DNA from: Blasia pusilla
Taxonomy: Eukaryota; Marchantiophyta; Marchantiopsida; Blasiales
Direction: 5' to 3'
Assembly (NCBI GenBank): GCA_050084515.1
Contig: CM114273.1
Coordinates: forward strand, 18,910,001-18,974,000
Length of the DNA stretch: 64,000 bases
This document shows positions 34,701 to 47,986 of this stretch, piece by piece. The notes below the pieces were generated by a model. The model was not told where the DNA came from, searched no databases, and saw nothing but the letters and a program-made list of their open reading frames with translations. The first letter of the stretch is position 1, and every line of letters begins with the position of its first letter. A program made the translations under genes and the position numbers.

Positions 34701-34961
34701 TGCACTTTTTGTTCATATATTAAAAGCCCCCGCTTTTTTTTTTCCTCTTCCATATTTTGGCAATCCCTCTGAAAAGTCCGAAGTTGCAAATTGCACAAAA
34801 TTTAGAAAACGGAAAATCTGTGGAATCATAAGTGTGGAACCAATCACTTTTTCCATCCAAGGTCTGGAAAAATCATCATTTGCCCCGGGATGAATAGAGT
34901 TCAAGCTCAAAGTGAAGGTTGAGAAAAAAAGAAGTACAATCTAAAACCTCATTTTGCATCC

Positions 34962-37900
34962 TCAAAGTGGTTTGTTTAAAATACTTTGAACTTCTTTGAG
35001 GGGAGAATTGGTTGGTGGATTCCTACTCCTACCTCCGACTCTCTTAAAACTACCAAAGAACACATAGTACATGTGCTTACAAGGGAAATACCTTTTGCCA
35101 CTTGTCTCTCTTTGACAAAGTCATCACATGAACATGTGGGAAAGCAACAGATGTGCACCACATACACCCCGTGACACTTGAATTTACAAGTGTTGTTCCT
35201 GACCCAATACATCCTTCCTATTCCATTGCCACTCAAGACATCTTTCGTGGCGATGATCTCCATTTTTGCCTCCCAGAGGCCTGCATTGCTTTTGCTCTCT
35301 CCACCGTTTGGCCTACACATTCTGCTTTCTCTTCACCCCATTTCTAGACTCAAACAGAAATAATGGATTGAGATCATCCACCTTCTCCGGTACATGTTGA
35401 CATCAATCTTGGGTTGAATACTTCTGAAAATGCGAAGGTCTCTCGTAATCTAACATGCTCCGAACTTCCCCGCTCTACGAGTCCGAAACCGGCACTTGTA
35501 AGATTGTCCACTTCGCCTTGAGTGCGATTCGGATGGGCGATGGGCCAAATGTGGGGTATTCCGGAGCTCCAATGGCAGCCGGATAAGACTTCCAAAAGCG
35601 CATGATTCATTTGGGCGAAGAAGTACTTCAATTGATCCCCGGTCCTCGTGAAACGATCAAAGGTTTTGAGTCCCCAAAACCTGGCAGAGGTCATCCAGTC
35701 CTTGTACCATTCTTATTTAGGAAAGTGTCGATGCTCTCCTAATGCCATCAAATCCTGCCTGCGAGGTGGGTCCACGCCCGATTGCTCCGAGATATATGCC
35801 ACCGTTTTAGGTTGCAATCCACCTCCATTCGAATCCCATATTGTTGAACCACCCAAAGTGATGGATGTTGCGAAGCTTCCAAAGAACGGAGGGCTTTTGA
35901 AATAAAAATTCACTGATTTTGGAGAAGTAACTCCATCACGGATTTGGGACGGGTCCGGGGTCCCCGAATACCTGGGCGGTGTAATTTCTCATCCAAATCA
36001 ATCACCGGATTTCGCTCGATGTCGCCTCTTCACCGCTTCAAGTCAAGATACTTATCTGGTCTCCACGAGTCTCGTTCGGATCGCTTACCACCATCTCAGA
36101 TGGGACGTCTTGAAACCCGCCACTAATAACCCCACCAATGTGTACGTCTTGCTCGAGTGGAGTTCCAACTACGCACCGTTGAAGGCTTCCACATACAATT
36201 TTTCATCACGAGATCTCACAACCCTCGACATAGAGCTCGTAGATCGATGGCCCTTTTCCTTTTGTTATGCCTTTTGTGAGAAAGATATGGATGTCCGCAG
36301 ATGAGCATTGCTTTTGCCTGGTCTTGTTGGCATGCCTCCACAAGTGAAATTCTGGCATGCTTGTGACGACTCCAGAGGAATGAACACTTCTCGCCTCCAC
36401 TTGTGTTGGGGCAGAGGGCATTTTCATGAACGCTCAACTGCGCAACGACGGCAATGTTAGAAGGGAACGAAAAATAACCCAGAGTCAAAGAAATAAGCGA
36501 CATGTCCAATCCAGACGGTTTGCAGGCCCGAGGCATCCCATGAACGATCTGACGACCGACGGAAACCGACGTGTTGTAACCTTAAACTCATTTCATCGCG
36601 AACCCGCCGGAACCCGACGGTTGCAAGGCCGAGGCATCCCATGAACGACTGCGACCCGCCGGATCCCGACGGTTGCACAAGATGGGTTGCACCAAACATC
36701 CGATGCAACCCGCCGGTTTCGCGCTGGTCAAGACACTGGCAACCGCCGGTTTCCGCCGAGTTTGGGCAACCCGCCGGTTTCGCTCGGGTTGCACACTCGG
36801 CAACCCCGCCGATCCGACAGCCTTTGCTTGGTTTCTTGGGTTTGAAATCCATATAATTCCCACGCTTCTCACCCCGAGCTACAACTTTACAAACAATTCT
36901 CGCCGTGAGCTTGACAAGACAAAATAGTGAACTCACCAACCGCATGAAGTTTCCCCATTGTCTCATACGCATACCCACCAACTCAACCAAGATCACAACT
37001 TTGTACTTCCCTCAATCGCATGCTTCCTCCACCATCCATGAAGTTCTTCCGGCAGCCCATGGCTCGCTTCAAGGTTTTGTCTGTCCTGCAGCTGTTGGAG
37101 TAGAGTGACATGCTTTGTCCTCTTATTCTCCTTGATGCAAGATTTGGTGTACCGGTCACGATCGTTGCCAATGGAAAGCATCCAACCTTTCCTCTCTCCG
37201 GTTGAACCTCTCCAAAACACTTCCCGGATAGCAATCCACCCAAAGTTGTGCATTGTCCGCCATGAACCCATAAATTTCCGGAGGTGGCCTTTTGTTTTCC
37301 TTCACCACCTCCAATAAGAGTAACCAAAGCAGATCTTCAAACCGCCAACGTCTCTTTTTTTTACTTCACACACAAATATAGTTTTGAGTCCTTCTCCGCA
37401 TGGTCATAAACGTGAGCACCCATCGCCAACCATCCGTTTAGCACTCAGAGCAAATATCAAAGTCGACCACCCCGTGAAAGATCTTCCCCTTCTCTCATTC
37501 GGTCTATAAGATCGAGGCCACCGAGGGACTGTGGTTGACATTTTGAAGACATAGGCCCCGATCCTCGCCTCCTTGGCCCATGAACGCCATCTCTGAATGA
37601 ATGGAAATCTGGAGTTGGCCTTGATTTCGCGATGGCATCCATTTTGGCCGTCTTTCCATCCGAACTCGATTGACGCAAAGAAATTCGGAAGCATTCAGAT
37701 CAAGCAAGAAATGCGAGATTTTCCAGAGTTGTTTCTCCTCAACCGCCGTGATCTCGCCCGCCCAGTAGGATTCCAAGAAATTGTTCACAAATTTGTGATG
37801 CCGTTGTGAGCTTGATCACCCAAGCTTTGAACCCGGAGAGTTTCAAGACCTCGGCTATTTTCTTCGCCACATCCTCCTTGATGTGTCTTTGAATTGCATC

Positions 37901-38912
37901 GGTCACAGGATGAGTGTGGGAGCCAACATGAATCGCCAACCTTGTATACTTTGACGTGGAGCCCAAGTCATGGACAATGAAAATATGTATGCAAGACACG
38001 CCCAACGCAGTAAGGGCGATGCCCGACAATGAGGACATCGATGGTCTCCGGCGGTATTGTGGCACCCACCTCGTATGGAGTTTGTGCATTCTTGGGGGAA
38101 TTGCGACGATTGACTCACCTATGCTGCGCCTAGATACGGGCATGCTGGGCTTTACACTCCAAGGCTCCCACTCATTGGCGGCGGGAGACAATCCAAGGAC
38201 CATCGGGCCGATTGTAGGGATGGAAGCACTCGTCCGTTGAAGCCTGGCACCATCGATGACAATCGACTTTCACCCATACCCTTCACGCCCCCTCCATCCT
38301 TCTTTTGAGTAGGAGAGCAAGTGGAGGCAACTAAAAATGCAATTACCATCGTGACGGGCGGACTCATCGACAAGAATGTGCTTGAACATTTTCAAGGGCA
38401 GAGACGAGCAAACTATTGCCTACGATACTGCAAGAGGAACGAGTAGGCGGAGAAGGCCCGATTGGTGTCCGACAGATCCGCCGAGGTTGATAACATCCGG
38501 AATCTTGAAGAACAACATTGTTACGAGTATGCGGTTGAGTCGGCCGGATCTCTGGCAGAGCTTGAGTTGCAAACGAGAGCCTCGGAGCACTAGGAAATTC
38601 TAGACCGTCTACTTGGGAAACAGATGAATTGGGCAGCCAGAAACTCAGATTGACCATTTGCGACAAGTAGGAGATTCCATACTTTACGGTCTCGAGGTCA
38701 CCGGCTGGACTGTCTCACCTATTATGTCTTCCGTATTTTCCACCCTAACATCTTTGGATACAAAGATGGTTCCAATTTGAAGAAGAAATCGAATGCATGT
38801 ATTTAAAATTTTCATCCATCTACTGAAAGACTCACGAGCTTGGGGTCGAATGATTTTGATTGAGGAAGGGCCGCGATGACTCGCCACAAGTGAGCTTAAC
38901 ATAATTATCCAT
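34962..38912 (-). pseudogene. T3 gene 1: MULE-type transposase
   Basis: ATG at 38912; stop at 34962, matching the T1 end. From right to left: N-terminal region; GCM/WRKY-like finger around 37900-38150 (YIFIVHDLGS, HVGSHTHP); a helical region (KLTTASQICEQF); the MULE core around 36980-37690 with ALRS-like DICYRV block and FMADNA; an intron with palindromes (36500-36830); the HIFLTKGITKGKGPSIYELY exon (36206-36430); a segment with AQMNHALLEVL (35374-35694); and the SWIM finger (CCFPTCSCDDF then CKHMYYVLL) around 35050-35190. A SWIM finger (C-x-C...C-x-H) at the C-terminus is typical of MULE transposases. Several frameshifts break the core. It is the only copy here whose gene-1 exon order can be followed from end to end without another T element inside it. 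Confidence 0.75.
36500..36830. repeat. Palindromes in intron of T3 gene 1
   Basis: About eight partly decayed copies, many with CGCCGG in place of CGTCGG in one arm. Confidence 0.82.
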
Positions 38913-40177
38913 TCCAAGAAGATTCCTACGGGAGGAGACTGAGAATGAGAATGAGAATGAGAATGAGAATATTTAATTTATAGTGAATAGAAATGATACT
39001 CTTGATGATTTTTACCGACAAGATGAATTCGTGGGGAGATTGTTCGACACAATGGATCCATTCAGAACACATTCAATTATGTTGCAATATGTTCCGGATT
39101 TGGGAAGCAGAGGGTTGATCACTTGGAACCCGCCGGAGTCCTGGTAACTCAGAAATTACCCGGCTTATCGGGTCGCAGAACCCGTCGGCATCGGACGGGT
39201 TGCACGTCGCTAAATATTGTCGGCGAGCAACCCGCCGCTTCTCCGAAGACTTGCCGATACCGCCTTCTTGCTCGAGGATGCCGGAGGCGCAAACCGCCTG
39301 TTCTCGACGAAGTTAGGGTGCCTCGCTTTTTAGCCCAAAGACGGCGAGGCGCAACCCGTCGCCGCCCAACGGGTTGCGCAAGGGCGCCGCTTGTGGTGCA
39401 GCCATCCGCATCGCGACGACTTGCACGGGTAGCCATCGTTCCTAACCCTTGATGAGGGAAGCATGCACCCAACAGCTCTCCGACGGATTGCCCAAAATAC
39501 GCCCCGTTCGCCCCAAACACGGGCGGAGGCGCCAACATGTCGGTCTCCGACGGCTTGCGTGGTACTCGCGTTGTCCGACGACGGAGGCGCCAACTCGCCG
39601 GTCTCGCGGGTTGCTCGCGCATGTGGCGACGTTCGCAGGATGGCGGAGGCGCGCAACATGTCGGTCTCCGACGGGTTGCGCAGTACCTCGCGTTCTTTCC
39701 AAGACGACGGAGGCGCTCAATCCGTTGGTCTCCGACGGGTTGCTCGCGCACGTGGCGACGTACCCAGGATGGCAGAGCCGCGCAACTTGTCGGACTCCGA
39801 CGGGTTGTGATTTTTCACGCCGGACTTCCAGAATATTCGGCACGCCGCCTTGTAAAGGACGACGGGACTCCAACGGTCACCAACGGCTAGAAAAGTATAA
39901 ATAGGGCAGAAATCGCTCATTTTCGGTTTCTCATTTTGCGATCTTCATTCCTCACTCCTCACTCTCCCGCGCAGCAGCTGATCAGTTACAAAGGGGCATT
40001 TCACGCGGTGACACATCTCGAGTCGATAGGAGGGAACGAGAGCGAGACGGTTCGACCGAGCGATATCGGGACGATTCGAGCTAACCATCAAGGCGAGACG
40101 AGCTCCCATCTCGACATCAGCAAGGCGACTGATCAAGGGATTTGTCGTGGGCATAGGTGGAGGCATTTCCAGCAAAA
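38913..40177. promoter_or_regulatory. T3: bidirectional promoter region
   Basis: Gene 1 TATA on minus at 38974-38983, with the (ATTCTC)n leader as its complement (GAGAAT repeats) at 38936-38970. Gene 2 TATA GTATAAATAGGG on plus at 39895-39906. About ten palindromes lie between 39125 and 39810. Confidence 0.8.
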
Positions 40178-41389
40178 ATGAGGAGGAAAAAAACACAAGC
40201 CAACAAGTCTGGGAGCTTCACTCCCAAGTCCATTAGGACTCTCGTCGCCGCTTTCTCCGGGCCTCGTTCGGCGAATGAAATTTGGCAGCAGGAAATCGAG
40301 GAGTGGGAAAGGGAAGCGGAGATGCACAACCAAGTGCTTCTGGCGAGACGTGTCCAAGCGGCGCTAGATAAACAGAACGAAGAGGCCGAGACGTCGCAGG
40401 CCTTGAAGAAAAGGATCGCCGACAAAAAGAGAGAAAAGAAGCGTCTGGACGCGTCGGTGAGGAGGGTAGAATTGGCTAAAGCGAGGAGGGAAAAAGCGAT
40501 AGCCATTGACGATAGCCCAGCCCGTCCAACCGCAAGTGTTGAGATGTGGGAAATGTCCCCCACGAAGTCCGGGGACACAATCAACATAGTGGAAACGCCA
40601 GAAGTTGAAATCGATGACGACGAGGTCATGAGGACCGCCAACGTGGAGATGGTGGACATGGCCGAAGAAGCCGGAGAGTGGTCATTCTCGACTCCAAGCC
40701 CGGCGGAGGTCATCGACCTCTATCGGATCGACGAGTTCCCAGTCGATTTTCCAGCCCCTGTCTCAGACAAGTTAGCTAGTCAAGAAACTGACTCCATTTT
40801 CGAGCGGGTAAGAGAGGTTCTGGGTTTTTTTAATTATGTGAATTGCAATTCATTGGGATTTCAGTGTAGCTTATTCCTCTTGTCCGGTCTCGACAGTGGT
40901 GGTAAAGCAAATGGCACTCATGGAGGGCCACAACGCCTCGAGGATTCCACTCGCCGACAGGACAATGGAATACGTCCACAAATACTGATCCGACGAGGAC
41001 ATCGCAGTTAAAACAATCGGCGGTGACAACATCCCACGTGGGACAGACTTTCCTCCTTCTATGTTCAGCCTTTTTACGACGAGCATGGAACCCAAGCTCG
41101 CTTACGAGGAGGACTTGGAAAATATCGACACATTCTGGAGGATGCGAGACCAGGACTTCAGAAGGCAAGTTGAGGGCACGGAATTCAGCTGGATGAGGAA
41201 TGCATTTCTTCATCTAGGATGGAAATCACAAAGTTCATGGCGTGGACCAAGTTTATGGAGGAGCGCCCCAACTCATTGAGGCACATTCTGCGTGAAGGCA
41301 AAGTGGTCCTTCACCCATACCCTCATCACATGGCGACGGTGGAGATGGCAATGCATGCCATGAACACGTGAGTATCTTTAACACTTTCG

Positions 41390-41865
41390 CAACTCGTCGG
41401 ACTCGGCGAGTTGCTCGATTGATGAATGGGTTAGGTTTGTTTAGGGTAAAGCAACTCGCCGGACTCACGGGTTGCTAGAGTGCACGCTTTTCCGGATGTT
41501 TTTAAGATTGCAACTCGTCGGACTCCGACGACTTGTTTGATGGAACATATATTTAACTAGTTTTTGGCCCAAAGCAAACCGTTGGAGTCCGACGGGTTGC
41601 TCGACAGGCCGCCTTGTGAGGATGTTTTTTGAAGAGTGCAACTGTCGGACTCCGAGGAGTTGCAATCTTAAAAAACCATCCGAAAAAGCGTGCAGTCCAG
41701 AAACCCGTCGGAGTCCGACGAGTTGCTTACCTGGCATTAGCAAATCTGAATGCAAACCGTCGGACTCCGACGAGTTGCATCATTTATCTTGTTGCTAGAA
41801 TCCGACCATGAGCTGTGACGACCCGTCGGAGTCCGACGGGTTGCAGGAACCCATGTAATTTCCTG
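41390..41865. repeat. Palindrome array in intron 2 of T3 gene 2
   Basis: About seven copies, several of the CAACTCGTC/GACGAGTTG subtype, with spacers related to T1's ~65-bp unit. Confidence 0.88.
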
Positions 41866-43924
41866 ACTGGTTGAGTTTGGATGTGCAGGATTGTATCGGA
41901 AGGGAATGTCACCCACCATTGGATCCAGGACTGCGATCGGGTGAGGAAGATGCTTACGACGCACCCGGGAGAGTACAGGGGGTTCTTGGGCAATGCCCTC
42001 GTCAATCACATGCTTGCAAAGGGTGCTCAGATTAAGAAGAAAACTTGGGCAAACAAGTTTATTTCTCAAGATGCACCAGAACCATCCCTTTGGTCGAAGA
42101 TACAGCCGCAAGAAAAAGCGCTGGACCGAGCCGAGCGGAGGGAGAAGGTATCGTTGAGCACGCCAAATTCATCCAAGCCAGATTCGCTGCAACGAAATAC
42201 ACGGGCGAGCAAGATGCAGCGATACATCAAGATTCTCAACCCCGAACTTGGTCCGAGTTCTACAAGGAGCTCAAGGCAATTATCAAGCGTCGCCGAAGAG
42301 GGATGAAGATCCGCATGGTCGGATTGGGAGAAAGTGTCGATCGATCGCGTGCATTGTTTTGGCGTTATCCGGGATTAGCAAGTTCGGGAGGATACGATCG
42401 ATGAAAATCGCCTCGAGGGCTCAGAGGCCGGAAGAGGGCGGCACACCATCCTCCGGTGTGTCCGATCCAATGATCTCGCATTGGCTACGCGAATGGTCGC
42501 GGGGACGCGTTGGTAATCGAAGTCCGTGCTAGACGGTGCAAGCGGAGCTCGAAGATTAGAGCCCATTCCGCCGAAGCAAACCTTGAAAGTTCGAGATTAC
42601 GAGGTTTGGCTCGACGACATCCGGGACAAGCCAACCAAGAACCCTGGATTCAAGACCATGTTCAAGGTTTGCGCCCTCCTCGGCGAGCTTGACGAAGAAG
42701 TAGAGGGTAACAAACGGAATCAAGCGAAGAAGAAGCGAGATCTGACAGGCACGGCCGATAATGTTCGACTAAAAGCGCCCAACGGATGGTATTCGTGTAC
42801 CTCGTCGATGTAAGAACGCAGTAGGTGGGGAAAATTACCGGCTTGACTTTGAAATTGTGGGCTACGCCACGGATGCGTAGACATTCTCCATGTACGACGT
42901 GGAGATGGGTTAGCACATGTCGGATTGGGAGGTGGAGAATTGCCCCATTTGGCTCGACTTCAACGACTCAAGACATCACGGATAAGGACTTACGAAGTGC
43001 TTCATGATGCAAAGGGCCTTAGGACAAGACGACATCCCCAATTTTGTCCAATTTCAAGACTTCTTCGGAGGAGATGCGAAGAGCAGCCCACGAGACAACC
43101 GAGTTGGCTTCCAAGGTTCTGGACACCAAAGACAAATCCACAGCTGGGTCCCAAAGGCAAGGCGAGGGAGGGAAAATTCAGAGGCCGAGACTTCCCAAAG
43201 AGAGCCTGAAGATGAGAGGCCACAGCGGAATCGTCCGAACGAGCAGGGAGAGAGGGTCGGACCAGGTCCTCGGCGAAGAAAACGCCACCAGAATCCGAGG
43301 TCATAGAAACCCCGACAAGCCATCCCTAGACTAGGGAGAAGCGGAAGCGAGAGGTGCCCGGGTTGTCCCAAGGAGAATACACCCATCATCCTTGGGAAGA
43401 CACAGACAAACAACGACCGGACAAGCGTCCTCCTTGATTCACCTCTTTAGTGGATGAGAATGAGCCTTCGATTCTCAAGCGTCGATAACCGCCATCAAAA
43501 ATTGACAATCGGGACGAAGCTCCAACAAACGGGCACGCTGCCTGGGACGGTGAATGGAGTGGTGGAAGAGGTTGCGGTGGATCTCTTGATCGCCGATCTG
43601 CCCTCGGGGTTGCGACTTTGGGGCGAAAATTCGGCGGACGAGGTACCTGAGTGGAATTTGCCGCTCACTTATGACCAGATTGCAGACGCCTATCTAAGTG
43701 ACAGGGGCTGCTTCTTGGTGTTGATTGGAGGGAGCGAGGACGAGCTCTTCAACCTCCAGTGCGTCAAGAGGTCGCTAAAGTGGAGGACGGCACAATCGTG
43801 GATCATCAAAAACGAGTACCCACTCCGACCGCGACGAGTCGATTCGGTAAGGCTCAATTCCTATACAATAATTTCAATTATCTTATAATGATGTGTAGAA
43901 TGAGTCAATCTGGGTTTTTTTGTC

Positions 43925-44295
43925 GTGAGCAACCCGTCGGAAGGCGACGGGTTCGGGTTTAGAGACCCATGCTCGGTGAGAGCAACCCGTCGGTTTCCGA
44001 CGGGTTGCATCTTTCCCACATACAGGGAAAACGCGGTGTTCGCAACCCGCCGGAACCCGACGGATTGCGATTGATTTTGTTTTGGATGCAACCCGTCTAA
44101 TAGCGACGGGTTGCTAAAGACGGGTTGCTCTCAAAGCAGCATGGGGTCGAAGGCGACAAGAACCGCCGCCTTCCGACGGGTTGCATCCGAAAACCAAAAT
44201 CAACTTGGAAAACCCAAAAGCAATTGCAACCCGTCGGGTTCCGACGGGTTGGTCCGGGACAAAACAACCCGTCGGACTCCGACAGGTTGATCCAA
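43925..44295. repeat. Palindrome cluster in intron 3 of T3 gene 2
   Basis: About eight copies, same order as T1 18180-18580 but inverted, as expected for T3's orientation. Confidence 0.88.
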
Positions 44296-45079
44296 AGTCA
44301 GTTATTGAAAATCTTCTCAAGGCGACTTCTTTAGTTTCTGACATTGTTTCGTGCTGATTTTCAGATGGACCACTCCTACGTGTACTGCTTTGTTCGGCCC
44401 GAGCACAATTTCCAAGTGTTCAAGATCCAGGATCCTGTGGATCCATGCTCAGATGGGTATAGCTTAGATAGTTTGTACAATTCCCCCACCGGAATTTACA
44501 TGCAAGACAGTACCCCACTTCTGGGAGGAAGGGAAAAGTTGCCACCGATGCAACGCTCATCGAGCTCGCTCAAGGCCGGGAGACTTGGTGTTCGACTTAG
44601 TGGGCCTTTCAGGGACGAGTATCGAGGCGCCTGGGCAGAGTGGCAGAACATTCTGCCTCGAGGAAGGCAGAATCGCTTGACCTTTGCAAGGAGGCAAAGG
44701 CAGAATCGAAAGGCTCGTTGGGGCGTACAACTCTCCACCGAAGCCGAGAGCTCCGGTTCCAGAGCCACCCTTGGTAGTGACTCCATCATCACTTCCAACG
44801 ATTCCCAAAATCGGGAGGGCAAGGCTGAAAGTGATTTTGCAAGAGCTCTCGGACGATGACAAGTGAGTTCAAAGAACTCAACGACCCAGCTTGACTGCAG
44901 CGTTTGGAGTAGGGAGTTTTTTGATAATTTGGCAAAAGATTTCATAGAATAGATCAAATGTACAGTTCCGAGCTTTTTTCGGATGATATAAAGTAGAAGA
45001 TTTTTTTGATCGATGGTGGTGCTTGTAAATGTTTGCTGATCATTTTGTCTTTTCGAATGTGATCGTCTATGTACTCCAC

Positions 45080-45656
45080 GGTCTTCTACTTTTCAACCCG
45101 TCGGATTTCTCCTGCTTGCAATTTTCACTTTATGACCACTGCAACCCGTCGGATTTATCCTCCTTGCAACTTTTCGCTTTTTGACCACTGGACCCTTTTT
45201 ACCACCTCCACGCAACTTGTCGATTCCGACAGGTTTCGATCGCACCCTTTCGGATCGCGATGGGCGGGCTTCTTCCTTGGCACCTTCCCCTCAACTCGTA
45301 AAAGGCAGCGAGGCTTCTTTTCTTCTCTCAGACGTGTTGGATTCCTTCTACCTGTGCGGTTGCCATAGTGGTATTACCGGGGACGGAGCAGATATTGATA
45401 CTGGATGGGTGTCACATTGCGAGCGCATACAAGGTATACTTCTTGAGGAAGGCAGTGGGACTCGAGACAGGTTTCATGGGACCGTTATGGTGTACCTAGG
45501 GGGGGGCCAAGGCTCTCGAATTCACCAACATTTTCGATCCCCGTCTACAATCGGCCAGAGGAGCCACTTGAATCCCAGGACATTCCTTTGGTACTGTCAC
45601 CGAGGAGAGTTAGGAGTAAATTTGTAGATGACGAGGCTGAAGAAATCATAGACTAG
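45080..45656 (+). repeat. T3: second 3' module of gene 2
   Basis: Frame with GVLDSFYLCGCHSGI-like start, GADIDTGWVSHC, FHGTVMVYLGG and, in another frame, VDDEAEEIID before a TAG at about 45656. A run of G (45490s) changes length between copies and switches the frame. Equivalent to T1's 16830-17390. Confidence 0.62.
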
Positions 45657-45979
45657 GTTCAATGTACATTTCCGAGGTTCCTTCGGAGGTAATAAAGGAC
45701 GAGATTTTTTCAACCCATAATGGTGTTTGTAAAAGTTTTATGGAATATGTTTTTGGACTTGTGGATTGTGTTCTTTTAGCTACTCAGAATTACAATTCTG
45801 CAACCCATATGATTCCGACTTTTTGCTTTTTGCCCACTGCAACTTTTTAACCATTTCGGGTAACCTCTGGATTCGACAAAGTTGATCGCTTGAGTGATTG
45901 GACTCTATTCCGGTGAGACCAACTTCTGACGCATTGTGGCGGGCTTCTTGACTTTTGGCTCGTTCCCCTTCATTCGTCC

Positions 45980-47981
45980 TGTGCGCCCCTTCATGAGTGG
46001 CTCCCATGTGTGTTAGATACTTTTGGGACTCTAGTTAGGTGAGAAGAAGGAGCTAGAACAACAATCTGCAATTTAAATGGGATTATTGGTGCCATTCGGA
46101 CCAAGATGGTGGCAGCTCACACATCAGATTGGGATAGGAAATTAGCTTCAGATGTCCATGCTTACAACACAAGTGAGAAGAGCACCACAGGAAAAGTCCC
46201 TACTTCTTGGTGTATGGGCGTAACCCTCTCTCGGTAGTAGAGTTGGAGTTGAAGAAGATCATACTCTAGAAGGGCACTTCCAACTGAAGGTGGCATAGAT
46301 AGCAGGTGGATATGATTGATGCCCTAGAGGAGGAGAGAAAGGCAAAGCATTAGAGAAGACCAAGGCCGTTCAAAGCAACAAAGGAAGATGAGGTTTGATA
46401 ACCGAATACAAAGATGATCCAAAGTGAAGGAGGGGACATGGTGGTGATGTATGATAATCGACCCCAAAAGTTTCCAGGAAAGCTACACATTCGACTGCTT
46501 AGGCCTTACAAGGTGAGGAGCAGCAGGGAAGTAATGAGGAGGTGAGGAGTAGCAGGGAGATCATGTGAGATCAGGTGAGGAGCAGCAGGGAAGTAATGAG
46601 GAGGTGAGGAGCAGCAGGGAGATTAGGTGAGATCAGGTGAGGAGCAGCAAGGAGATCAGGTGAGATCAGGTGAGGAGCAGCAAGGAGGTAATGAGGAGGT
46701 GAGGAGCAGCAGGGAGATTAGGTGAGATCAGGTGAGGAGCATCCAAGGGAAGCTCGAACCAGCTTGAGAAGAAGCAAGCTTGGGAAATGCTAGTTAGAAT
46801 AGGTTCAGAGGTAGATGAGGTCGAAATTTCAGGCAGTAGATGCCTTGGAGTAGATGCATAGGGGGAGGTAGATTTGTAGGAAGGTAGGAACCCAGAGTAC
46901 CAGAGAAGCCCAAGGAAGAAGAGGGCTCTCAACTTCACTTATAAATACTCTGGTGGGTTTGCTTGAAGGCGGGCATAGACATGCTGTTGGCTAGTAGACA
47001 CTCGATCTCTTGAGCCAAGCTAACCAACAGAGTTATGTGCTCCCAGGTCTAGGTAGTGTGTAGTGTGCTTGAAGGGGGTTGAGAAGAAGAAGGTCTCTCA
47101 TGTACTCTATGATTTTGTGATACTGTGAGGTAGCCCCTGTGAAATGAGTTCACACCATTGCCCTGATCGAGTATGTGCATGATTCAAGTGATGAGTTGGG
47201 GAGGGCTTGATGAAGGAGATTCTTGGAGATGATTCAACTAATCATTCAAAAGTGCAGGGAGAGGACAAGAGGTGTACCAGTAGAGGGGAGGCAAGCTTGG
47301 GTTCCAAGATTGTGCTCCACCAAGGTGTGCTTGAAAGCTTGCGCTCGCCCCACCTAAGCTTGGCCTTTGACACCAATCACATGATTACTTCTGTGGTGTG
47401 ACAACCTGAACTTCAGTGTCTGGTAAGTGATAAGAGTTAGTGAGTGGAGAGAGAGAGAGGGTCATGCTTGAGCTCCCCTATAGGTAGAAGACCATGGGCT
47501 TAGCTTAAGTCCCCTACTACCCGAACGAAGGGAGAACAAATGGATCAGCAAGGTACAAGGAGAAGAAGAAGGTGATTGCACTACCTGATCGATTAGGAGT
47601 TGGGTGAACTTTAGAGGATGCCTTGGTACATTCAACTAGTCCAAGGCAGCACATTGGAGGACCTTATGCTGCCCTGGTCATCCTTGACCGTGAATTCTAA
47701 GTAGAGTGTGCTTGTTGGGTTCCATGGCCCACTCACTCAAAGCACTCGAGAGGAAGGAAGGAGTTTTGGTTAGTAGGGTGAGGATAGGATTGTGATACTG
47801 AAGTGGAGAGAGTTCCTCCAGCCTCTTAAGGTAAAGAGGTGGGGTTTATAGTAGTTAAGGAGTACATCTTGTAGATCTTGATCTTCTGATCTGGCCCTAA
47901 GCTCTTACATGGGACCGAACTGTGGAACTAGCAACATTTTCACCTGGGTTGTGTGTTGGCCATGTATTACCTGGTGAGACA
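45980..47981 (+). mobile_element. Internally deleted LTR retrotransposon inside T3
   Basis: 2,002 bp starting TGTGCGCCCC and ending GGTGAGACA, flanked by CGTCC (45975-45979 and 47982-47986). T2 at 27458-27482 shows the uninterrupted site. At 46085-46500 plus-strand frames read WDRKLASDVHAYNTS, TTGKVPTSW and GDMVVMYDNRPQKFPGKL, then RPYKV. These are the integrase C-terminus and adjoining region of a Ty3/gypsy pol, with stops. After that come a minisatellite and a long non-coding part with a TATA-like TTATAAATACT near 46937, probably the 3' LTR. The first ~80 bp may be a remnant of the 5' LTR. Most of the internal region is gone. Confidence 0.8.
46511..46743. repeat. GAGGAGCAGCAGGGA minisatellite
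   Basis: Tandem units built on AGGTGAGGAGCAGCAGGGA, alternating with GATCAGGTGAGATC and AGTAATGAGG, directly after the integrase remnant. Confidence 0.9.
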
Positions 47982-47986
47982 CGTCC

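Larger units (their letters stand above)
40178..44952 (+). pseudogene. T3 gene 2: ParB-methyltransferase homologue (5 exons)
   Basis: ATG at 40178 (MRRKKTQANK). Exon 1 40178-40807 is fully open: coiled coil with EIEEWEREAEMHN, then acidic VEMVDMAEEAGEW. Intron 1 (40808-40896) has GTAAGA...GACAG. Exon 2 (40897-41367) carries the ParB-like region but has a stop near 40988 and a frameshift before DGNHR. Intron 2 (41368-41888) holds palindromes. Exon 3 (41889-43846) is broken near 42080 and further on, but ends with an open MTase IV block, VDLLIADLPSGLRLWG and SDRGCFLVLIGG. Intron 3 (43847-44364). Exon 4 (44365 to about 44860) begins MDHSYVYCFVRPEHNF; the motif I part is shifted by small indels. 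Exon 5 ends with KDFIE and a stop at 44952. The exon-intron boundaries are easiest to read in this copy. Confidence 0.76.
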
